Origin: Rubinisphaera margarita
GTDB lineage: Bacteria > Planctomycetota > Planctomycetia > Planctomycetales > Planctomycetaceae
Length of the DNA stretch: 64,000 nt
Assembly: GCF_022267515.1 (NCBI RefSeq)
Contig: NZ_JAKFGB010000021.1
Location: 310,001 to 374,000, forward strand
Direction: 5' to 3'
Part shown: piece by piece, positions 9,162 through 18,244 of the stretch
Layout: each line of letters begins with the position of its first letter
Numbering within the stretch: position 1 is the stretch's first letter
Translations under genes and position numbers: made by a program
Notes under the pieces: generated by a model
Told to the model about the DNA's origin: nothing
The model's database searches: none
What the model saw: only the letters and a program-made list of their open reading frames with translations

Positions 9162-10058
9162 ATGTTTCGCACCCCGTTCCGCTCGCTTGTTGCCGGTCTG
9201 CTGACTCTGTGCCTCCTGCCCGCAATCACTCTCGCTGAGATCACGGTCGAAGAGAACATCATCTACGGCACCGGAGGCGGTCAGGAACTGATGCTCGATC
9301 TGGCCAGGCCAGACGGCGAAGGCCCGTTCCCAGCGATTGTCTTCATCCATGGCGGCGGCTGGCACGGCGGTTCGAGAAAGGGATACATACCAGCCATTAA
9401 GGAAGCCGCCCGACGCGGCTATGTCGCCGTCACAATCACTTACCGGCTGATGACGTTCGATCAGACGAAGAAGGAAACGACGACGGCTGCCCCTATCTTC
9501 CCGGCTCAGATCGAAGACGCCAAAGCCGCCGTGCGGTGGGTGAGGGCGAAAGCAGAGAAGTATCAGGTCGATCCAGACCGCATCGGCGTCACAGGAGGGT
9601 CGGCGGGAGGACATCTCTCGCTGCTGGTTGGTCTCAGCGACGATAAAGACGGCCTGGAAGGAAGCGGGGGGAATCCTCAGCAGTCGAGTCGCGTGCAGGC
9701 CGTGGTGAATGTCTACGGTCCGACGGAGATGGCTCGCTGCTACGAGACCAGTTCGGTCGACTGGATCTTTCGTCTGTTCATGGGAGGAACTCCGGAAGAA
9801 GTGTCTGAAACCTACACAAAAGCAAGCCCGATCACTTATGTCAGCAGCGACGATCCGCCCGTGCTCACGCTGCAGGGGGACAGCGATCTGCTCGTTCCGG
9901 TTGAACAGGCTCGCTTGCTGGATGAGAAAATGAAAGCGGTCGGCGCGACCCACGAATTGATTGTCTTTGAAGGGCAGGGGCATGGATTTCAGGGCGAGGC
10001 GGGCGTGAAAGCAATCACGGCGATGTGGGACTTCTTCGAGAAGCATCTGAAACCGTAG
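9162..10058 (+). CDS. Secreted alpha/beta-hydrolase, BD-FAE/esterase type
   Basis: Encodes 298 residues from ATG 9162, which opens a signal peptide (SLVAGLLTLCLLPAITLA). Catalytic signatures are all visible: the oxyanion-hole HGGGW, nucleophile elbow GGSAGG, an acid in GDSDLLVP, and the histidine in GQGHGF near the C terminus. These match the BD-FAE/acetylxylan-esterase-like lipase families common beside planctomycete sulfatases. The likely substrate is an acyl or acetyl ester on a polysaccharide, which is inferred from family and neighbours. It is followed after about 100 bases by a Gfo/Idh/MocA gene on the same strand. Confidence 0.9.
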   Translation: MFRTPFRSLVAGLLTLCLLPAITLAEITVEENIIYGTGGGQELMLDLARPDGEGPFPAIVFIHGGGWHGGSRKGYIPAIKEAARRGYVAVTITYRLMTFDQTKKETTTAAPIFPAQIEDAKAAVRWVRAKAEKYQVDPDRIGVTGGSAGGHLSLLVGLSDDKDGLEGSGGNPQQSSRVQAVVNVYGPTEMARCYETSSVDWIFRLFMGGTPEEVSETYTKASPITYVSSDDPPVLTLQGDSDLLVPVEQARLLDEKMKAVGATHELIVFEGQGHGFQGEAGVKAITAMWDFFEKHLKP

Positions 10059-10156
10059 GTCCGTGGAATAGCATTTGCGGCCTGTCTCCGGAAACGCACT
10101 CTCGATCCGGAACAGAGTCGGTCACGCTCAGGCCGACGCAGACAGGAGGCCGCCCC

Positions 10157-11383
10157 ATGACCGGTCACGACCCCCATCAAGTGAATCGCCGTAAGTTCCT
10201 CTCTGCAGCGGGAGGACTGGCCGCCGCCGGAATGTCGAGCAATGCGCTCGGCGCACCGAATGACAAGTCGTCGGACGATCGGCAGGTGCAGCTGAACAAT
10301 CCGCAGGTCGGCCAGCCTGTCAGCCAGACGGCCAAAGCGCGCGATGGGAAGCCACTCGTTCCCGGCCCGCCGCCGAAGAAACTCGGCTACTGCATCGTCG
10401 GCCTTGGAAAATTCGGCGTTCAGCAGATCCTCCCCTCGTTCTCGCAGGCCGAGCATGCCAAACCGGTTGCTCTGGTGAGTGGAGATCGGGACAAAGCCGA
10501 GGCGATCGCTGCCCATTACGATATCTCTCCGAAGAGCATCTACAACTACGACAACTTCGATGACATCGCCGACAACGATGAGATCGATATCGTCTACATC
10601 ATTCTGCCGAACGCGATGCATGCCGAGTTCACGATCCGCGCTCACCAGGCCGGAAAGCATGTGCTCTGCGAGAAGCCGATGGCAACCTCGGTCGAAGACT
10701 GCCAGCAGATGATTGACGCCGCCGAGAAGGCGAATCGAAAACTGATGATTGCTTACCGCGTCCAGTACGAGCCGTACAACATGAAGGTGATTGAGTGGTC
10801 CCGGAGCCAGAAGTACGGTCCACTGCAGATGATCGTTTCCGATACCGTGCTCGATATCGGCGGGCCGAATCAGTGGCGGCTCTCAAAGAAGCTGTCCGGG
10901 GGCGGCTCGCTGATGGATATCGGCATCTACAGTTTGAACGCGACTCGTTACATCACCGGGGAAGAACCGATCGCGATTAATGCGATGAAGCGTCAGAACA
11001 AGAACGATCCCCGCTTCTCAGAAGTGGAACAGTCGATTCTGTTTCAGTTGCAGTTCCCGAGCGGCGTGATGGCCAACTGCTCCTCCAGCTACAGTACGGC
11101 TGAGGTCAATCGCTACTGTGCGATGTTCCAGGATGGCTGGATCAAGCTCGACCCGGCCACCACGTACACGGGACACCGTTTCTTCCACGGCTCGGGGAAG
11201 AAGGAAGAGCAGCTATTCCTCGACCATGTCAGTCACTTCGCAGCCGAGATGGACCATTTCGCCGAGGCGATTAAGAACAACAGCGAAGTCCGCACACCGG
11301 GACAAGAGGGGCTCAAGGATGTGAAGTACATGCGGATGATCTACGAAGCCGCCGAGACTGGGAGCACCGTCAAGGTGAGCTGA
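10157..11383 (+). CDS. Tat-exported Gfo/Idh/MocA-family oxidoreductase
   Basis: Encodes 408 residues from ATG 10157, preceded by an AGGAGG site at 10144-10149, which decides the start. The N terminus has a twin-arginine signal (NRRKFLSAAGGLAAAG). A proline-rich linker is followed by a Rossmann fold (YCIVGLGKFGVQQILP) and the family motif CEKPMATS with its conserved lysine. The C-terminal half has the alpha/beta domain with GGGSLMDIGIYSLN. Family members use NAD(P)H on sugars or sugar acids. Export by Tat with bound cofactor is typical for planctomycete homologues and fits a glucose-fructose-oxidoreductase-like role; the actual substrate is unknown. Confidence 0.92.
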   Translation: MTGHDPHQVNRRKFLSAAGGLAAAGMSSNALGAPNDKSSDDRQVQLNNPQVGQPVSQTAKARDGKPLVPGPPPKKLGYCIVGLGKFGVQQILPSFSQAEHAKPVALVSGDRDKAEAIAAHYDISPKSIYNYDNFDDIADNDEIDIVYIILPNAMHAEFTIRAHQAGKHVLCEKPMATSVEDCQQMIDAAEKANRKLMIAYRVQYEPYNMKVIEWSRSQKYGPLQMIVSDTVLDIGGPNQWRLSKKLSGGGSLMDIGIYSLNATRYITGEEPIAINAMKRQNKNDPRFSEVEQSILFQLQFPSGVMANCSSSYSTAEVNRYCAMFQDGWIKLDPATTYTGHRFFHGSGKKEEQLFLDHVSHFAAEMDHFAEAIKNNSEVRTPGQEGLKDVKYMRMIYEAAETGSTVKVS

Positions 11384-11433
11384 CGCAGCGGAGTGGATTC
11401 AAGAGCCGACTGCAGCGGAAGCCTGAAAATGTT

Positions 11434-12507
11434 TCAGTGGTCGACCATGCTGGCGAGGTCTTTGTTGGATCGTCGCTTCCAGATGAATCCGTCGAGGATG
11501 TAGTGCGTAATCTGCGGCACGGCGAGGAGCGGAATCAGGAACGGTTCCCACGCCTCGAGATTCAGCACCGTGCCGAACAGCCAGGGACGCTCGTGCCACA
11601 GGCCGGTGTCCCAGAGCAGTTCTTCGAAGTACGCAAGCATCCAGACGATGCCGAGGAAGCTGAAAAGAGCCGACCATCGACTGCTGCCTGCTTCCGGCTG
11701 CCTCATCCAGCGATACCAGAAGACGAGCACCAGGTACGGGATGCCGTGGATGATGACGTTCGTCACGGTGAAGGCGTAATCGGAATTGAGCGCGACAATG
11801 CCGAGATACCAGCATAGAGCAGTCGTCGCAACGACGATGTCCTTCCCCGGGTTGAATTCGCGTTTCACCACGCCGCGATAGATCGCCCGGAAAACGTAAC
11901 TGCCCAGCGCGATCCAGTAGAGGACCTGAAACAGACTGGCCGTGATCGCCGGAAGCGAGAGAAAATCGCCTTCAAGAAACCAGTTGAAGTTTCGAGGCGA
12001 GGCGGCGTGCCAGTAAACGAGCGGGTAAACGGTGGCCAGATAGATTGCGGATGTATCGATCCAATATCCGACCCGGCCTGTCTCGCCACCACGGGCTCGA
12101 TACAAGGCGACCCAGCCGTACTGCTGCCGCACGAAATGGAAGACCGCCAGATACGCGAGTATCCGCCAGAACCAGATCGAACTCTCCGAGTAGATGGCCG
12201 CCCCGATCAGAAACCCGAGCAACGGCGCGAGGCTGTAGAGCCACGGATTCCGTCGAAGCTCCGCGCGATCGAAGTAAACGCGGAACCCGGTCGCATATAC
12301 GTGAGCGACGTCGATCATCAGAATCGCCGGCACCCACATCCACTCCGGCGTGTCGTCGTGTAACAACCCGAACTGTGCACCGACGACAAGCAGTCCGAGA
12401 GCAATCGCGGCACTGCCGAGGAAGGTGCAGAGATCGACCAACGGCGAGAACAGCCAGGGGAGGGACTGGCCCTGAGACGTCGGAGTCAGGGAAGAAGGTG
12501 CAGCCAT
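11434..12507 (-). CDS. Polytopic membrane protein of unknown function, last gene of the polyamine operon
   Basis: Encodes 357 residues from ATG 12507; the open frame continues upstream, but that part overlaps the preceding gene. About eight to nine hydrophobic segments are evenly spread, with conserved-looking polar patches in the loops (HVYATGFRVYFDRAEL, FHFVRQQYGW, and a C-terminal ITHYILDGFIWK). I do not recognise a family. The start lies a few bases beyond the stop of the amine oxidase-like gene, so it is translated from the same transcript, and its position suggests a role with the polyamine and DUF350 genes upstream. The histidine-bearing membrane motifs could bind metal or lipid, but that is speculation. 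Confidence 0.8.
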   Translation of the reverse strand: MAAPSSLTPTSQGQSLPWLFSPLVDLCTFLGSAAIALGLLVVGAQFGLLHDDTPEWMWVPAILMIDVAHVYATGFRVYFDRAELRRNPWLYSLAPLLGFLIGAAIYSESSIWFWRILAYLAVFHFVRQQYGWVALYRARGGETGRVGYWIDTSAIYLATVYPLVYWHAASPRNFNWFLEGDFLSLPAITASLFQVLYWIALGSYVFRAIYRGVVKREFNPGKDIVVATTALCWYLGIVALNSDYAFTVTNVIIHGIPYLVLVFWYRWMRQPEAGSSRWSALFSFLGIVWMLAYFEELLWDTGLWHERPWLFGTVLNLEAWEPFLIPLLAVPQITHYILDGFIWKRRSNKDLASMVDH

Positions 12508-12509
12508 GG

Positions 12510-14159
12510 TTACAGGTACGTGTTGAACTCCACATTCGCAGCGGCCAGCACTTCCTCGGCGGCTCGCAATCCGTGATAGAAAGCCTCTTCCATGAGAGCC
12601 AGTCCGCTCAAATCCGTCCCGGCGAAGTGAATGGGGCCGAGTGGTTGCCGGGCCTGTTTTCGGGCCTCTCTGGTGAGAAATCCCGGGCGAGGCTGGACCA
12701 TCGCATGTCCCCATCGCATGACGTCGATCTTTGTCACATACTTCGTCAGTTGCGGATGGGCGGCGTCAAGATCCTTGAACACGATCGCCGTCCACTCCTC
12801 CCAGGTTGAGTTGAGTAATCGCTTGCGAGCCTCAGCCGGGATTTCGTCGCAGAGCGGATAATACCACGTCCAGACCGTGGGACCGAAGTCGGAACCGAGT
12901 TGATGGGTCGCCACGACATAACCCAGCGAGAGACTCTCGAATAACACGTTGTCCCAGCTAAGTGGGTAATTGTCTTCAGACGGCCTTTGGGAAAGATGCA
13001 GGTTCGCCACTACCCAGGAGCCGTACTGGAACTCGCGGATAGCAGACCGGCGTTCTTCGTTCAGCGAGGGAATCAGGTAGGGAGCCATGAACTGCGGCGC
13101 GGCGAAGATGACTCGTTCGGCGGAAAACTCTTTGACCGTTTCCGACTGCAGATCGAAAGCCGAGACCTTTGTTCGTTGGTTTCCGGGCCGGATTCCGATC
13201 ACAGCCTGACCGGTTCGCAGTTGTGAAGCGAGGAGGTTCGACAGGAAGTCGACGATCGCTCCGTTGCCGGCGGGCCAGGTGAGCAGGGGGGCTTCCTCTT
13301 CGGCTGCGCTCGCTTTCCGCGACGCGAAGTAGAAGATCCCGGCCCAGGCACTGGTCTGGTCGACGTTCAGTCCGTAGTCATCGCGGCAGCAGTAGTCGAC
13401 GTACCAGTGAATCAGATTCGACGTCACGCCGATGCCGTTCAGCCAGTCGGTCATCGTGAGAGCATCGAGCTGAGCCACTTCTTCAGCCGGCGAGCAGCGG
13501 TCGACCGGAATCGTGAAAGCGGGGCGTCCTTCGGCATCGCGCCAGTCAATCCAATGATTGATCTCGGCTTCGAACCGTTCCCATTGTCGGGCATCTTCTT
13601 CGGTTGCGAGCTGACCTGGGAAGAGACCTTCGACCCAGCGACCGCCAGCAAACAGGCGCTCCTGTGGAGTCCGGCATGCGACCGATTCCGCCGGTTGCCA
13701 GGTTCCGTCCGACTGTCTCGATACCGCTCCCATTTCTTCCAGCAACTGGAGCAGAGCCCGGTTCTGTTCGTTCGGGAAGGGAACGTAATGGGCCCCCCAC
13801 GGATAGGCTGTGAGCGGCGACTTGCCGGATCGAGACGTGCCGCCGGGGACCGGTTCCATTTCCAGAATGCGGAAGTTCTCGATGCCCGCTCGCTTGAGTC
13901 GCCAGCCCGCGGAAAGTCCGGCGATGCCGCCACCGACGATCAGCACTTCGACCTCTTCGGGGGCTCCATTCGGCGGAGGAGGACGGAAACCGTCTCGGAT
14001 GCGGTGCCCCAGATCGAACGATGGACTGAGCAACTCGCCTTCAAGCGGAGGAGTCGATTCCCCACAGCCGGACAGCCAGGGAGTCGTTGCAGCCAGCAGA
14101 GCGGAGTGGAGCAGCTCGCGTCTGTTCGTTCGCCAGTCGCCGGGCCAGCCATCGCTCAT
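12510..14159 (-). CDS. FAD-dependent amine oxidase-like lipoprotein
   Basis: Encodes 549 residues from ATG 14159, which overlaps the stop of the upstream gene as ATGA. The N terminus looks like a lipoprotein signal with a twin-arginine flavour (NRRELLHSALLA... then LSGC), so the protein is probably exported and anchored. A dinucleotide-binding motif (VLIVGGGIAGLSAGW) and the E-rich second strand (ILEMEPVPGGTSRSG) identify a flavoprotein of the monoamine/polyamine oxidase-phytoene desaturase group. A C-terminal IHFAGTDLSG matches the closing FAD motif. Placed after SpeD and SpeE-like genes, oxidation of a polyamine or its adduct is the natural guess, but the substrate is not shown. Confidence 0.85.
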   Translation of the reverse strand: MSDGWPGDWRTNRRELLHSALLAATTPWLSGCGESTPPLEGELLSPSFDLGHRIRDGFRPPPPNGAPEEVEVLIVGGGIAGLSAGWRLKRAGIENFRILEMEPVPGGTSRSGKSPLTAYPWGAHYVPFPNEQNRALLQLLEEMGAVSRQSDGTWQPAESVACRTPQERLFAGGRWVEGLFPGQLATEEDARQWERFEAEINHWIDWRDAEGRPAFTIPVDRCSPAEEVAQLDALTMTDWLNGIGVTSNLIHWYVDYCCRDDYGLNVDQTSAWAGIFYFASRKASAAEEEAPLLTWPAGNGAIVDFLSNLLASQLRTGQAVIGIRPGNQRTKVSAFDLQSETVKEFSAERVIFAAPQFMAPYLIPSLNEERRSAIREFQYGSWVVANLHLSQRPSEDNYPLSWDNVLFESLSLGYVVATHQLGSDFGPTVWTWYYPLCDEIPAEARKRLLNSTWEEWTAIVFKDLDAAHPQLTKYVTKIDVMRWGHAMVQPRPGFLTREARKQARQPLGPIHFAGTDLSGLALMEEAFYHGLRAAEEVLAAANVEFNTYL

Positions 14160-15679
14160 TCCCATCGACTCCATTCCCGCTCGTAGTACTGGACGAGAAT
14201 CTGATTGTTGAGCTGATTGACTTCCGCTTCGACCGGTTGGATATCGGCGGGGGATTCGAAGAGTCCCTGCATGATCTGCGAGTTCAAAAACCGGCACTGC
14301 GACGCAATCTGCGCGTCCATCTCAGTTGGAGGATCGACCGGAGCGCGGGTGGCGAAGGCGTATCCCCAGATGCCGAATGTGGGAACCGCGGCCTGATACG
14401 GCTGCACATGAAAGCCGGCGGCTTCGAGTGTCCGGAGAATGCACCAGTACGACTGCGGAGCAACGAGCGGGGAGGTGCATTGAATCGCAATTCGAGCATC
14501 GTCCGTCAGCCGCTGCTGGAGTTTCCGGTAAAAGAACGTGCTGTATAGCTTACCGACGGAGAACGTCCCGGGATCGGGGAAGTCGACAATCACGGTGTCG
14601 AACTGGTCGCTCTGCTGATCGATCCAGATGAAGGCATCCTGATTGATGACGGTAACTCGGGGATCGTCGAGGGAGTGCTCGGAAAGCTCCGCCAGCGGGG
14701 GGAAACGCTTCGCCAGCGATGTCATCTGAGGATCGAGGTCGACCAGCGTGATGTGTTCAACCTCGGGATAGCGCAGGATCTCGCGGACGGCCAGCCCATC
14801 CCCGCCGCCCAGCACGAGAATGTTCCGTCGCGGCGTGGGAGCGGACATCGCCGGATGAACGAGTGCTTCGTGGTAGCGGTATTCATCGAACGAGTTGAAC
14901 TGCAGGTGGCCGTTCAGAAAGAGCTGGAAACCGGTCTCGTTCTTTGTGATGAGGATCCGCTGATAGGGTGAACTCTCGGCATGGATGATTGCCGAGCTCA
15001 GCTGAGATTCTTCGGCATAGGTGGTCAGGTCGTCGGCTTTGATGACGGCAGCTGCCAGCAGACCGATGACGAGAACGGCCCGGCCGCGCAATCCGCCGAG
15101 TTCGCGATCCGTCAACAAGGGACGCAGCAGGAATGTTCCCCAGAGCCCGACCAGCGCATTGAGGATGCCAAAGATCAGCGACGTGCGAAGCAACCCCAGT
15201 TGAGGAACGAGCAGCGTCGGAAACATGATCGAGGCAAGCAGGGCGCCGATGTAATCGAAGGTGAGGACCCGCGAGACCAGATCGTTGAAGTCGACGTGAT
15301 CTTTGAGAATCCGCATCAGTAGCGGCAGTTCGAGGCCGACGAGCGTGCCGATCAGAAAGACCAGGCCATAGAGCAGAACCTGAAACCATTCGATGGCCCC
15401 GAACGCGAGGAACAGAAACGGAGCCGAGGTACCGCCCAGCAGCGCGACGCCGAGTTCCACTTCAATGAAGCAGCGGGCCAGTTTCCTTTCCACGAATTTG
15501 GACAGCCAGGCTCCGACGCCGAGGGCCGACAGATAAATGCCGATGACCAGCGAGAACTGCGTGACCGAATCGCCGAGCAGATAGCTGGCCAGGGTTCCGG
15601 CCAGCAACTCGTAAATCAAACCGCACGTGGCAACCGCGAGGACGTTCAGGTAGAGAAGAAACAGAGGCGCTCGGTTCAT
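14156..15679 (-). CDS. Membrane-anchored spermidine/spermine synthase-like aminopropyltransferase
   Basis: Encodes 507 residues. The first ~215 residues carry about seven transmembrane helices (YLNVLAVATCGLIYELLAG onwards). The second half is a soluble polyamine synthase domain: the decarboxylated-SAM binding motif VLVLGGGDGLAVREIL, the acidic LVDLDP strand, and DFPDPGTFSVGKLYS. Soluble SpeE transfers aminopropyl groups to putrescine or spermidine; the fused membrane form is known in bacteria, with unclear acceptor. The SpeD-like gene in the same operon would supply the decarboxylated SAM. Stop overlaps the next start (ATGA), so the genes are translationally coupled. Confidence 0.9.
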   Translation of the reverse strand: MNRAPLFLLYLNVLAVATCGLIYELLAGTLASYLLGDSVTQFSLVIGIYLSALGVGAWLSKFVERKLARCFIEVELGVALLGGTSAPFLFLAFGAIEWFQVLLYGLVFLIGTLVGLELPLLMRILKDHVDFNDLVSRVLTFDYIGALLASIMFPTLLVPQLGLLRTSLIFGILNALVGLWGTFLLRPLLTDRELGGLRGRAVLVIGLLAAAVIKADDLTTYAEESQLSSAIIHAESSPYQRILITKNETGFQLFLNGHLQFNSFDEYRYHEALVHPAMSAPTPRRNILVLGGGDGLAVREILRYPEVEHITLVDLDPQMTSLAKRFPPLAELSEHSLDDPRVTVINQDAFIWIDQQSDQFDTVIVDFPDPGTFSVGKLYSTFFYRKLQQRLTDDARIAIQCTSPLVAPQSYWCILRTLEAAGFHVQPYQAAVPTFGIWGYAFATRAPVDPPTEMDAQIASQCRFLNSQIMQGLFESPADIQPVEAEVNQLNNQILVQYYEREWSRWE

Positions 15680-15698
15680 ATTCCGTGACAGGACTTTC

Positions 15699-15989
15699 TC
15701 AACCGACCATCGCGGCGGAAATGATGATCGAGATCCCGATCACGAGGGCACCGACCAGAATCGCCAGGGCGGTGTTATGATCTTCTTCGATCTCCTTCAC
15801 CATCGAGAACGGTGTCAGCTTTTCCATCAGCCAGACGGCCAGGAAGAGCACGAGGATGCCGAGCACCGAGAAGACGAAGACGGCCAGCATCTGCCGCAGC
15901 AGGTGCGACAGCACGCCCTCTTCGGCGACCTCTGCGACGTCCTGTGCCAGCACGAGACCATGAGACATCAAAGACCACATACCACTCAT
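15699..15989 (-). CDS. DUF350 membrane protein
   Basis: Encodes 96 residues from ATG 15989, which overlaps the stop of a small upstream gene (ATGA). After a short N-terminal segment there are two hydrophobic helices (MLAVFVFSVLGILVLFLAVW and TALAILVGALVIGISIIISA) separated by MEKLTPFSMVKEIEEDHN. The charged EIEEDHNTALA loop and the glycine-rich second helix are characteristic of DUF350. Members of this family (E. coli YjfL is one) occur beside ATP-grasp, PspA-like and polyamine genes, and a membrane-stress role has been proposed from comparative genomics. The biochemical activity is unknown. Confidence 0.85.
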   Translation of the reverse strand: MSGMWSLMSHGLVLAQDVAEVAEEGVLSHLLRQMLAVFVFSVLGILVLFLAVWLMEKLTPFSMVKEIEEDHNTALAILVGALVIGISIIISAAMVG

Positions 15990-16150
15990 TTGCCCACTCC
16001 CCAGAAGCCCCCGCCGGAACGACCCGCGCTCGAACCACTCGATTCGGGCAGCTTCCAGCCGGACGATGCGCCAAAGATAAACAGGATGCAGATACCGGTG
16101 CCGACGGCGAGGTAAAACTTGGCGAGCCACGTTGTCAGATCAGGAAACAC
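15986..16150 (-). CDS. Small single-pass membrane protein in the polyamine operon
   Basis: A 54-residue frame that starts at GTG 16150 with a strong GAGGAGG site about ten bases upstream and ends in a TGA overlapping the DUF350 start. It reads VFPDLTTWLAKFYLAVGTGI, then a second part of one transmembrane helix (CILFIFGASSGW), then a Gly/Ser-rich tail. Short length makes it easy to miss, but the ribosome-binding site, the helix and the ATGA overlap with its neighbour all support it. I know no family for it; it may be a subunit of a DUF350 complex. Confidence 0.6.
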   Translation of the reverse strand: MFPDLTTWLAKFYLAVGTGICILFIFGASSGWKLPESSGSSAGRSGGGFWGVGK

Positions 16151-16226
16151 CCGCTCCCCCTCCTCACTGGACTGTCACTGCGAACGAATTGATCAAGGAA
16201 ATCTGTCAGGAACCGAAAAACGCGGC

Positions 16227-17792
16227 TCACTCAGAACTGTACGGACTGTAGTCGCTGTTTCTCCATCGCTGCACTTCGAAGTTGTGCTGATAGAAAAACG
16301 TCCCGACTGGCAGCACCGACATCACGACCAGCATGACAACGAAGAAGCCGCCGTCGACCGATTTCGACGTGATCGCCGGAACGATGGCAAACAGCAGGAA
16401 CATTGCCAGCAGGAACAGTCCCCACAGTTGATAGACACCCTTCTGTCGCGGTTTAGGTTGAATCATGCCGACACCGAACGGTCGCATGATGTTCTCCACC
16501 TTGAATGCCTCCTGAACCTCTTCGGTTGTCAGGTAGGTGCTCAATGAGACATTCACTTCTTTGTTGGTTCCATCGTCTGTCCGCTCGAACGACAACATCC
16601 GCGGCGGACAGATGAAATCGGACATGTTGACCTGCTCGCCGGTCGTCACCTTCCAGTAGAACTCGCCGATCACATAACGAACGAAGGCCGTCGCTTTATC
16701 GTACAGCCGATACGTCTCGTCTTTGTAAGTGACGAACTGGCCTTCCTTCTTCGCCTCCGCCACCGAAACCGGTTCCACGAACGCCCAGTGCCGATCGTTG
16801 TGAGTCAGCCAGCGGAATCCGACGTCCGGGTTATAGAGCAGATATTCGGTCCAGGGATAGGTCTGCCCCTGATACCGGACGAAACGCTCCATGAAGCCGA
16901 TCACCGTATAGTCTTTGTCGTGGAGTTTGCCGACGGTGCCGAGTGGAATGAGCGGTCGAACTCGGCGGACTTTGGTCAGTGTCTGCAGATACTGGAGTTT
17001 GCCGTGATTGCAGTCGAGCAACGAATTGCAGCTCGGACAGGCGACTCGTTGTGTCTCATCGGGCGCATGCAACGACAGTGGACCAGCGCATTGAGGACAG
17101 TTCAGCGACAAGGCTTTGATCTTCTGCCCGGAGGGGAGTCCGGTTCCTGAAACGTCCATCCCCCAGCCTTCGGCCAGTTCAAGATCCTTGAGCTCGACTT
17201 CCTTCCCGAGGAAGAACTTCGGTTCGTTGTCGGAGTAATCGAGTGTGATGAAGGTCTGTTTCGGACCGTGCAGGTCCGCGAACCGATGCGGAATGCCGGG
17301 CTCGAAATCCCAGGGGATCTCGCCAGCTGCCGCCCCTGTCGTCGCTTCACCGATTTCAGCGACGGTTGCCGGTTCATTGGAGCCGAACTTTACTTCTTTG
17401 CCAGGTACGAGACTGTCGAGCGGAGGAATTTCGATCGACTTCGAGATTCGCTTTTCGAATGTGAGATAGAACTTGCCCTGGGCCTCGGCCAGCCAGCCCC
17501 ATTTCCCACTCGAAAAGGCGAGATACCATTCATCCCAGACGCCACCGGCAGGATGGTTGTACTGCACACGGCCGATCAGTTCGAACTTACGACCGCGATA
17601 CTTTCCGGTCACGCCCAGTTGCAGCGGCGAGTTGGTCTGCACGAGATCGGCGACCTTGCCGTGATCTTCAATCGCTTTGTCGGTGCGGGCGACGACGCAA
17701 TTGCAGAACTCGCAGATTGTCACGAGGGAGGAACTGACGCGGAACTCGACGGGACTGCCGCAGGAGGGACAGCTCGCAATCTTTGCCTTCAT
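16227..17792 (-). CDS. DUF4178 protein with zinc ribbons and C-terminal membrane anchor
   Basis: Encodes 521 residues starting at 17792, overlapping the SpeD stop by ATGA. The N terminus is a zinc ribbon (SCPSCGSPVEF...CEFCNC), followed by a DUF4178 domain (residues about 55-200, with GKYRGRKFELIGRVQYNH and YLAFSSGKWGWLAEAQGKFY). A second ribbon (CPQCAGPLSL...CPSCNSLLDC) and a second DUF4178 copy (DYTVIGFMERFVRYQGQTYPW) follow. Two transmembrane helices lie near residues 455-505. DUF4178 genes commonly neighbour DUF350 and polyamine synthase genes. The function is undetermined; the duplicated ribbon-DUF4178 unit suggests a scaffold or binding protein at the membrane. Confidence 0.88.
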   Translation of the reverse strand: MKAKIASCPSCGSPVEFRVSSSLVTICEFCNCVVARTDKAIEDHGKVADLVQTNSPLQLGVTGKYRGRKFELIGRVQYNHPAGGVWDEWYLAFSSGKWGWLAEAQGKFYLTFEKRISKSIEIPPLDSLVPGKEVKFGSNEPATVAEIGEATTGAAAGEIPWDFEPGIPHRFADLHGPKQTFITLDYSDNEPKFFLGKEVELKDLELAEGWGMDVSGTGLPSGQKIKALSLNCPQCAGPLSLHAPDETQRVACPSCNSLLDCNHGKLQYLQTLTKVRRVRPLIPLGTVGKLHDKDYTVIGFMERFVRYQGQTYPWTEYLLYNPDVGFRWLTHNDRHWAFVEPVSVAEAKKEGQFVTYKDETYRLYDKATAFVRYVIGEFYWKVTTGEQVNMSDFICPPRMLSFERTDDGTNKEVNVSLSTYLTTEEVQEAFKVENIMRPFGVGMIQPKPRQKGVYQLWGLFLLAMFLLFAIVPAITSKSVDGGFFVVMLVVMSVLPVGTFFYQHNFEVQRWRNSDYSPYSSE

Positions 17793-18244
17793 GCCTGACC
17801 TCCTTCATCGTGATGAGGGCCGGAAGCATCGACGCCCCGGGACAGACAGCGGATGTGAACTGCTGTGGCTCCCAGGTGCCGCTTCAGTTCCTGCTGCCAG
17901 GGCCAGCGGACCTGCGGGCGGCAACAGTAAAGATTCAGCGTCGCCAGTTCGTACTCGGGGTAGGTGTGGCAGGCCAGATGCGATTCGGTCAGCAGATAGA
18001 GTCCGGTCACGCCGCCCGGTTCGGGGAACTGATGCCACTGCGGTTGACCGACGACCTTCAGCTTGAGGTCGGCAATGATCTGGTCGCAGACGGTGCGTAG
18101 CGCAGAGAGACTCGCCAGTCGCTCGGAGCAGCAGCCGGTCGCATCGACAACCCATTCGGCTCCGCTTTCCACCGTCAAGGCAGATCCGCAGGTCGTGAAG
18201 CGATCGCCCGACGGCTGCAATGTTCGGCCTGTCCGCTCACTCAA
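17789..18244 (-). CDS. speD: S-adenosylmethionine decarboxylase proenzyme (SpeD-type)
   Basis: Encodes 151 residues. The start is TTG 18244, supported by an AGGAG site six bases upstream. The core has the prokaryotic SpeD pattern: WVVDATGC near the N terminus and the self-cleavage region LTESHLACHTYPEYELAT, in which the serine of ESH becomes the pyruvoyl group. A cysteine (NLYCC) lies where the catalytic cysteine is expected. The product, decarboxylated SAM, is the aminopropyl donor for SpeE. It is the first gene of a seven-gene leftward operon and overlaps the next by ATGA. Confidence 0.9.
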   Translation of the reverse strand: MSERTGRTLQPSGDRFTTCGSALTVESGAEWVVDATGCCSERLASLSALRTVCDQIIADLKLKVVGQPQWHQFPEPGGVTGLYLLTESHLACHTYPEYELATLNLYCCRPQVRWPWQQELKRHLGATAVHIRCLSRGVDASGPHHDEGGQA

